Of a stretch of 64,000 nt of DNA, positions 58,613 through 64,000 are shown in pieces (position 1 is the stretch's first letter; every line of letters begins with the position of its first letter). The notes beneath the pieces were generated by a model. The model made no database searches. It had not been told where the DNA came from and saw only the letters and a program-made list of their open reading frames with translations. This stretch comes from Wallacemonas rigidus. Lineage: Eukaryota > Euglenozoa > Kinetoplastea > Trypanosomatida > Trypanosomatidae. Where the stretch lies: positions 124,001 through 188,000 of the forward strand of contig JASAOL010000592.1 of NCBI GenBank assembly GCA_030849045.1. The letters are read 5' to 3'. Both the position numbers and the translations under genes were made by a program.

Positions 58613-59359
58613 GATAAGCGAGGAAGAGAGCGCTGTATGTATGAAGTTATGATTGTTCTTCTCTCCCGTACATGTAGGCAGGTGTGTGTGTGTGTGTGAG
58701 TGCGTAAGACAGAAAAAAAAAAAAGGAGGAAGACGTGACGTAGGCGAGAGAACAGTGACGAGTCAAAGCATGGCCGGGAGTGGGGTAGGCAGTCAGCCCT
58801 GTGAAAAAAAAACACAAGTGTGTTAAACTGGCAGCACGGTGGACAAATGCCTGTCAATGTTTCTCCCGTTCGTTCGAGGCGTGGAGAAATGTCTGATTTT
58901 GTACATGTAAGGACGCACCTATGTGTACCTCCTTTCGTTATTGTTGTAGCTGATGTTGTTCCATGTGGCGATAAAACTAAAGTCAATAGCAAGGTTAATG
59001 AATCACTGAGGGGGGCAAGGGAAGAGGTGAAGACTTCACGCTCGCACGCTCACACGCGAGGGTCGCCGAATAGTGGAGAGAGGCGAAACCAAGAACAAAA
59101 GAAGAACAAAAGAAAGGACGCGACGAAGGGAGATGGCGACGCAACGGCACACGCGCGTGCACAAGTGAAGACATAAATGATGCAGAAGTGAGGAAGAATG
59201 AGCCCAAGCAATAAATAAAATAAAATAAAATAAAGATGCAGAGCGATCCTGTGGGGAGGTGTCGATCTTCTTTTTTCTTTTTTTTTCTTTTTTTCTTTTT
59301 TTTTTTTTCCTCTCTCTCTCCCTCGCTTTCTCGCTCCTTGTCTCGACACGGTCACCGCG
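58613..59359 (-). other. Intergenic region between U-box and DHHC genes
   Basis: No gene is supported. It has a (TG)n run at about 58683-58698, an A-run at about 58713-58724, AAATA repeats at about 59210-59233 and a T-rich block 59270-59310. The AG at 58663-58664, read on the minus strand after a long pyrimidine and CA-rich tract, is the likely acceptor for the U-box gene. Confidence 0.5.
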
Positions 59360-61270
59360 TCAATCCGCCTTGTGACGAATCTTCTTCACGGGGAGCTCGT
59401 CAGCAGCCAATTGAGGACCACTCACCTCTGCGCCACGCACAGCATCATCTCCTGAAGGAGGAGGAGAAGTTGCCGTCTTGCTGCTCACGGCCCTGCCAAC
59501 GGTGGCGCTGCTCGCGGACGGCGCATCGCTTGAGGCACGAGGTGGACCCACAATTGTGCCCGTCTGTGGACGCGGTGCGGATTCATCATCGCGCAGGCCT
59601 GGGGCCACAGAGGGTTGGTTCACGCTTTTCGTGTGCTCCGACAACGCGGAGACGTGGAAGTCAGGTTCGACTAGATCGATCTGAACGTTCATGAGATCAT
59701 CACTAGCCTCGTCGACCAGCACGGCCGCCACAGGCTGACGTCGCGATGAAGGCCTGTGCGGGTTCACACCCGACGCATGCGCGTTGCCTTCGCCAGTTGA
59801 GTCTGCGATAGAGTACACCTGGTGCTCCACCATGTCACGCACCTCTGTCCAGAACGCCGCCTCCGTCTCCGCGCTCGATGACCGCTCAGGCGGTGTCGGC
59901 AGCAACCAGTCGGGTATCACACGGCCAACACCGAAGGCAACGCGTAGATTTTCCCACCGGAACAGGAGTGGTGCGTTGCCGTCGTCCTCTTCAAGAACAG
60001 GTTCGTACATGGAGGACTCAACCACCCGGCGCGCCAGCTGCCGCATGGCCTGTCGCTCTTCCCGTCGCATCGCGCGGAGTGTGCTTTCGCCCCGGCCGAG
60101 GTCATAGAAGTGCTGGAGCGTGAACGGTGGTAGCACCAAACCGAAGGACATCACAACAGTGAATGCCAAAAAAAAGTTGAGGTTAATGTACTCCTCCTCG
60201 AACAAGGCGTTGCGTCCGATGTACAGGACCCACAAGCTGAGTAAAGATGTCTCCACGCACGCCGCACAGATGTAAACAAGGAAGAGCAGGAAGTTTTTTT
60301 GATTATCGGTGCCGATGCAGCAGCCGAGCCAAAAACAGTGATGGTCCATACGGTACACGCAGCGCGCACACCTAGTGCAGTGGTGCGTCTCCTGCAGCTT
60401 GTAGCACTGGCAGAGGCGGCAGCGCTTGGCGCCGAGAAGAAGCATCTGCATCTGATCATCCCGTGTGACCGGCTGATCGTCTCCAGGCGTGTGAACCAGT
60501 AGGTCGTTCGTCCTCGACGGGTCTTCAGAGCCGCCAGACCGCAGCCGGCAGAGTGCCTCGTACGCTACATCTGCGACGGTGCGCATGCGTAGGCCGTGGC
60601 GACGTTTTCGCTGTCTTCGCTCCTCCATGCGATCTGGACGGTCGAGGGGGAAGGGGGTGTAGGCGCCACCGGCAGCCGATGCCGACGCCGTGTTGCCGAA
60701 GGCGTGCGTCGGCGCGCTGTCTGCCTCGAAGTCGATGACATCGTCGGTGCCGTCAAAACCCGCATCGGTCGCGGGATCGTCCTCGTATGCTGCGCGCGCC
60801 TGGAGAGACTGCGAAAGGATATCGTTGGCGCGCGCGCGATCTGCTGTGTCGACGTCCGCGCCCTCGGCAAAGGCAATACGATCGGGGCGCCGTTCGCCGA
60901 CGACAGGAAGCGGTGCTCGCGGTCTTTCAGCGACGTCTTCCTCTCCTTCCTCTGCGGCTGCCGCGCTCCCGCTGGTGCGTGGACCCGAGGCGAGGCGCTC
61001 GAGCTCACCCGCTACGAAAGCATTCACGCGCTCTACGGAGAGCCACGCCGGCACTTGGCCTGGATCACGCGCCATCACCAAGCACGCGTTCAGCAGCGCT
61101 GACCCGCAGAAAAAGACGAACAGGACAAAAAGCACAGAGCCAGTGAAGAGATGCAGCGTGACATAGCTCAAGTAGCACTCCCACAGTTCCACGATAAAGC
61201 ACAGGACGAACAGGGTCGCCGTGACCGATATGCCAAGAACTCTGGCGGCTGTATTGCTGACGGAAGGCAT
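59360..61270 (-). CDS. DHHC palmitoyltransferase
   Basis: This encodes about 636 residues of a membrane S-acyltransferase that attaches palmitate to cysteines. Two hydrophobic helices open the protein (about 8-65), with a DPG motif (MARDPGQVP) just after the second. A long acidic Ala/Asp-rich loop follows. The cysteine-rich domain is at about 280-330 with CRLCQCYKLQETHHC, CARCVYRMDHHCFWLGCCIG and NQKNF. The catalytic DHHC is at 309-312, with Cys312 as the nucleophile. Two more hydrophobic helices (about 335-410) complete the four-helix plan. The C-terminal tail is hydrophilic and rich in Ser, Asp and Pro. No TTxE motif was found. The ATG at 61270 is chosen because the likely acceptor at 61366-61367 leaves no earlier ATG. 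Substrate and membrane are unknown. Confidence 0.88.
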   Translation of the reverse strand: MPSVSNTAARVLGISVTATLFVLCFIVELWECYLSYVTLHLFTGSVLFVLFVFFCGSALLNACLVMARDPGQVPAWLSVERVNAFVAGELERLASGPRTSGSAAAAEEGEEDVAERPRAPLPVVGERRPDRIAFAEGADVDTADRARANDILSQSLQARAAYEDDPATDAGFDGTDDVIDFEADSAPTHAFGNTASASAAGGAYTPFPLDRPDRMEERRQRKRRHGLRMRTVADVAYEALCRLRSGGSEDPSRTNDLLVHTPGDDQPVTRDDQMQMLLLGAKRCRLCQCYKLQETHHCTRCARCVYRMDHHCFWLGCCIGTDNQKNFLLFLVYICAACVETSLLSLWVLYIGRNALFEEEYINLNFFLAFTVVMSFGLVLPPFTLQHFYDLGRGESTLRAMRREERQAMRQLARRVVESSMYEPVLEEDDGNAPLLFRWENLRVAFGVGRVIPDWLLPTPPERSSSAETEAAFWTEVRDMVEHQVYSIADSTGEGNAHASGVNPHRPSSRRQPVAAVLVDEASDDLMNVQIDLVEPDFHVSALSEHTKSVNQPSVAPGLRDDESAPRPQTGTIVGPPRASSDAPSASSATVGRAVSSKTATSPPPSGDDAVRGAEVSGPQLAADELPVKKIRHKAD

Positions 61271-62208
61271 ATTCTTTGTTTGTCTTGTGTTCGGCGGAGT
61301 TGAGCGAATATTATTATTTTTTCTTTTCGTGCGACTTGTTCTTCTCCTTCGGACGGCGATAATGTCTTCGTGAACGGAGAAACAAAAAAAAGTTGGGGAA
61401 AAGAGGGTCGCAGAGGGAATGGATCCGTCACTCAGATGCAGTCTGCACTGATCAGCACGACCGACACGTGCGTGTGTGTGTGTGTGTGTATTCGTATCGG
61501 TGAGTACCGAGCTGTTCAACTTGTCCCTGGAGAGAGACAAAGAGGAAAAGAAAAAGAAAAGATGAAGCGAATAAAATTCACACATGTCGGGTGATGTAGG
61601 GAGAATATGCATCTGAGGAACCAAAACCGGGTAAAGCACGTCGTTGTGATGACGTCCATTGGAGGTGCTCTCCCCTCCCCACCCACCCCCTTCGAGGCGC
61701 TCCATTGTGGACGTGCGCTGCGGAGCCTCCACTCTCCCCCCGCTTGAACGCAGTCTCGCCCGCTTGACATCCAAGTTGGTCTCGGATTAAACGAGAGAAA
61801 GGGGAAAAAAAATACCGACAAACCGGTATGTTGTGGCATTTACTGTGGAGCAAACACTCACGTGAGCACGCACAATATCGAGTACACACACGTCAAAAGT
61901 CTCTGCGAGCACGGTCGCATCTTTCAGAAATGTGTGCCACTCGCGACGCTTGTTCCAGCGTTTCGCTCTTCTTATTCTTCTTTTCCCCTGCCACAGTACG
62001 GGCGCCCACTTGCAATTTGGTTGTTCGCGTAGAGGGCGCGTGTCGATGCCAGCTTTTTTTTTTATATATATAAGGAGGTTTTGACTTTGTGTTTAGACGT
62101 TGTTAACATGTTTAAAGCAAGCGTGGAGGGAAAACAACAAAAAAAAAAAAACAGAGGCGGGTCTCCCGAAGAGATGCACATCCCATGGCACCGCTGTGGC
62201 TGCCCGCG
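61271..62208 (-). other. Intergenic region between DHHC and importin genes
   Basis: No gene is supported. It holds a (GT)n run at about 61471-61489, a TA-rich stretch near 62063-62072 and an A-run at about 62139-62151. The AG at 61366-61367 (minus strand) after a T/C tract is the likely acceptor for the DHHC gene. Confidence 0.5.
61366..61367 (-). promoter_or_regulatory. Putative spliced-leader acceptor AG for the DHHC gene
   Basis: Read on the minus strand, the tract CTTTTTTTTGTTTCTCCGTTCACGAAG ends here, and the first ATG that follows is the one at 61270. Confidence 0.45.
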
Positions 62209-64000
62209 TTAGAGATCACGCAGCTCGTTCTGAACGCGAAGGAGCTGGTTCACCTGTTCGCGTGCCTGCATAATAGCAGAGGCCTGTGCGGTGAGCTGAG
62301 GATCGCAGAGCAGCGCGAGCACAGGGTGCGACTCTGCATCGGGCACCTCCACCAGCTGCACCAACACATCCCACGCGTTCACCACGTCAAGAGGGCTGGT
62401 GAAACCGTCCTCGTCAAGCAGGTTCTCGTCCTCATCCTCGCCGTCGTCGTCGAAGTCATCATCTGCACCGCCATCGCGAAGGTCGCCTGGTGCGCCGGCA
62501 GAGGCTTTTTTACCTCTGCCCTCGCGCATCGCCTGAGCTTGGCGAATCATCGATTGCAGATGGCTATCCGCCTGAAGGCCTGAGTGAGTATCCCACCGCG
62601 CCGCAGCACCTTCTGCGTCTTGTTGCCAGACATCCTCGTCATCCTCATCACCATCGACAAGTCCATCCGCGTCTTCGTCGTCGTCGCCACCGTCGAGCCA
62701 GCCGCCATCCTCATCGTCGCTGTCATCCTCGTCTTCGTCATCCCACTCATCCTCGTCTTCATCGCCCATGGCGACCCCATCATCCACGCCCGGCCGCGAC
62801 TGCTGCTGCTGCTGCTTCGCGAGGCGATTGTGTCGTTTGGTCAGCGTCTGCACCTCTGCCGTCGTCGCCGCCACCTCCGCCTCGGCCAGGTGCTGAAGTA
62901 CACCGCTCCGCACCACACCGCACAGCGCCGTCTGCAGCACCTGCGCGAGGGCCGCGTGTGGGGCGTCGCGCTGGCTGTCTCCCGACGCCAGCACCTCACC
63001 CAGCACCACAGTGACTGTCGCGAGAGCCAGCACAAACAGCGTGCGGTCGTATCGGCGCAGTGCACTTTGTAAGGCCGGTTTGTTCAAAATGAGGTAGACG
63101 TACTGCTCGATAAACGACTGCGTGCACTGTAAGCGCTGCATCAAGTTGAGCGTCGCCTGTGCGTCGACAAGCAGGCAGGAAAAGATGCTATTCGCAAGGA
63201 GTAGGCGGAAGGTATGCGCTTGTCTCGGGCGTGTGGCCGCAAGGGTCAACACCTGTGTGCCCACGTACTCCACGAGCCCGTCAAGTGTATGTTGTCGGGC
63301 TGACATGTCGGGGCAGCCGGCCACTGTGCGAGCTAGCAGCGTGCGCGCGCTCAGCGGAGCGGCTGCGCTGTCTGTCGGCGTGGAGCCCACCCCACGCGCA
63401 GCGGCCCAGTAATTCTGCAAAAGTGAGGCGTACATATTCGGCACAGCCACGACCTCCTGCTGACGTAAGTTTGGTGCCTGAAGGACGGCCTCACACATGA
63501 GTTGCACAAACTGGGCGGGTGTGTGCTGCGACATGACCTCCGCCGCCGCGGCATCGCCGTTGGCGCACAGAAGCAGCACAGGTACGGGCACTTCGCAGAG
63601 TGAGGCGAGGGGCGCGAAGAGAAACAGTACGGGCTCCACGCTCGCCAAGTTGTCGAGTGGGGCGAGCATTTGGCTGAAGTAATCCACGGCACCATGTCGC
63701 GTGATGAGAGCGTGGAGACAAGGCAGCAGACGCCACAGCGGGGCGGCGACCATCGGACTTCGCGCCACCAGGGTCGTCAGCAGGTTCAGAGTGGGGTCCA
63801 TGAAGCCGTACGTACTGCCGCCCTGATAGCTCAGGATCACATAGAGCATCGGCGCAAGGCGGTACTGCAGTTGCACGAAAAGATCTCTCTGTGCGACCTC
63901 CTCGAGCGCCGAGGTGTGGCCTTGTGCCCGCGCCGCCTGTACCCGCGCGACCGTGTAGGCACTCGGCGGCAGCGACTGCACGAGGGTCGACAGCGTCTCC
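62209..64000 (-). CDS. Importin-beta family protein, importin-7/8-like (5' end beyond the window)
   Basis: This is the C-terminal 597 codons of a larger gene. The reading frame stays open to the window edge, and the first codon visible as a possible start is GTG, so the true ATG lies outside. The sequence is alpha-helical with HEAT-like repeats (SPMVAAPLWRLLPCLHALI, YVTQVL-like and FSQMLAPLDNL stretches). It then has a long acidic run of Asp/Glu at about 405-470 and again near 510-535. A final helix SPLDVVNAWDVLVQL and ending QVNQLLRVQNELRDL follow. This layout, helices then acidic tail then short terminal helices, fits importin-7/8 (yeast Nmd5/Sxm1), which carry histones and ribosomal proteins into the nucleus. 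The N-terminal Ran-binding part is not available, so cargo and the exact subtype stay uncertain. Confidence 0.8.
   Translation of the reverse strand, partial: ETLSTLVQSLPPSAYTVARVQAARAQGHTSALEEVAQRDLFVQLQYRLAPMLYVILSYQGGSTYGFMDPTLNLLTTLVARSPMVAAPLWRLLPCLHALITRHGAVDYFSQMLAPLDNLASVEPVLFLFAPLASLCEVPVPVLLLCANGDAAAAEVMSQHTPAQFVQLMCEAVLQAPNLRQQEVVAVPNMYASLLQNYWAAARGVGSTPTDSAAAPLSARTLLARTVAGCPDMSARQHTLDGLVEYVGTQVLTLAATRPRQAHTFRLLLANSIFSCLLVDAQATLNLMQRLQCTQSFIEQYVYLILNKPALQSALRRYDRTLFVLALATVTVVLGEVLASGDSQRDAPHAALAQVLQTALCGVVRSGVLQHLAEAEVAATTAEVQTLTKRHNRLAKQQQQQSRPGVDDGVAMGDEDEDEWDDEDEDDSDDEDGGWLDGGDDDEDADGLVDGDEDDEDVWQQDAEGAAARWDTHSGLQADSHLQSMIRQAQAMREGRGKKASAGAPGDLRDGGADDDFDDDGEDEDENLLDEDGFTSPLDVVNAWDVLVQLVEVPDAESHPVLALLCDPQLTAQASAIMQAREQVNQLLRVQNELRDL

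Noticed and set aside
1-64000. Old virus-like elements, retrotransposons or DNA transposons
   Set aside because: No reverse transcriptase, integrase, transposase or long terminal repeats were recognised in any frame.

Overview
This window is nuclear DNA from a trypanosomatid (kinetoplastid protist), most like the GC-rich Leishmaniinae type. The evidence is: intronless GC-rich genes packed head to tail on one strand over tens of kilobases; intergenic DNA made of pyrimidine tracts, poly-A/poly-T and (TG)n/(CA)n runs; and, upstream of most start codons, a pyrimidine tract followed by the first AG, as expected for spliced-leader trans-splicing. No bacterial operon signals, ribosome binding sites, CRISPR arrays, transposases or virus-like elements were seen. 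One undetermined base lies at 8181.

Layout: 18 protein genes form two convergent polycistronic units. The plus-strand unit (1-37025) carries 11 genes: a 2322-residue unknown protein, a small unknown basic protein, the tRNA thiolation factor CTU2/NCS2, a MATE transporter, a MAPK-like kinase, a dual-specificity phosphatase, a giant C2CD5-like C2 protein, a probable mitochondrial protein of unknown function, an anoctamin (TMEM16), a ubiquitin-like-domain protein and a ZADH2/PTGR3-type reductase. The minus-strand unit (64000 down to 37709) carries 7: an importin-7/8-like protein cut by the window edge, a DHHC palmitoyltransferase, a U-box protein, an L-type lectin, a PA2G4/EBP1 pseudopeptidase, a PSP1-domain protein and a very divergent C-terminal-motor kinesin.

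The units meet at 37026-37708, a convergent strand-switch region. It holds a near-perfect 24-bp palindrome, a GC-rich block with 12-bp inverted arms and a run of G-tracts. It is the best candidate here for an uncharacterised transcription-termination or boundary element.

As usual in trypanosomatids, neighbours share a transcript rather than a pathway. Loose themes are membrane and lipid biology (MATE, C2CD5-like, anoctamin, DHHC enzyme, lectin) and degraded enzyme families (a kinesin lacking the switch I Arg and switch II Glu, a kinase without TXY, a PA2G4 without metal ligands). I found no clear new multi-gene system. The strongest leads are the kinesin and the strand-switch structures.
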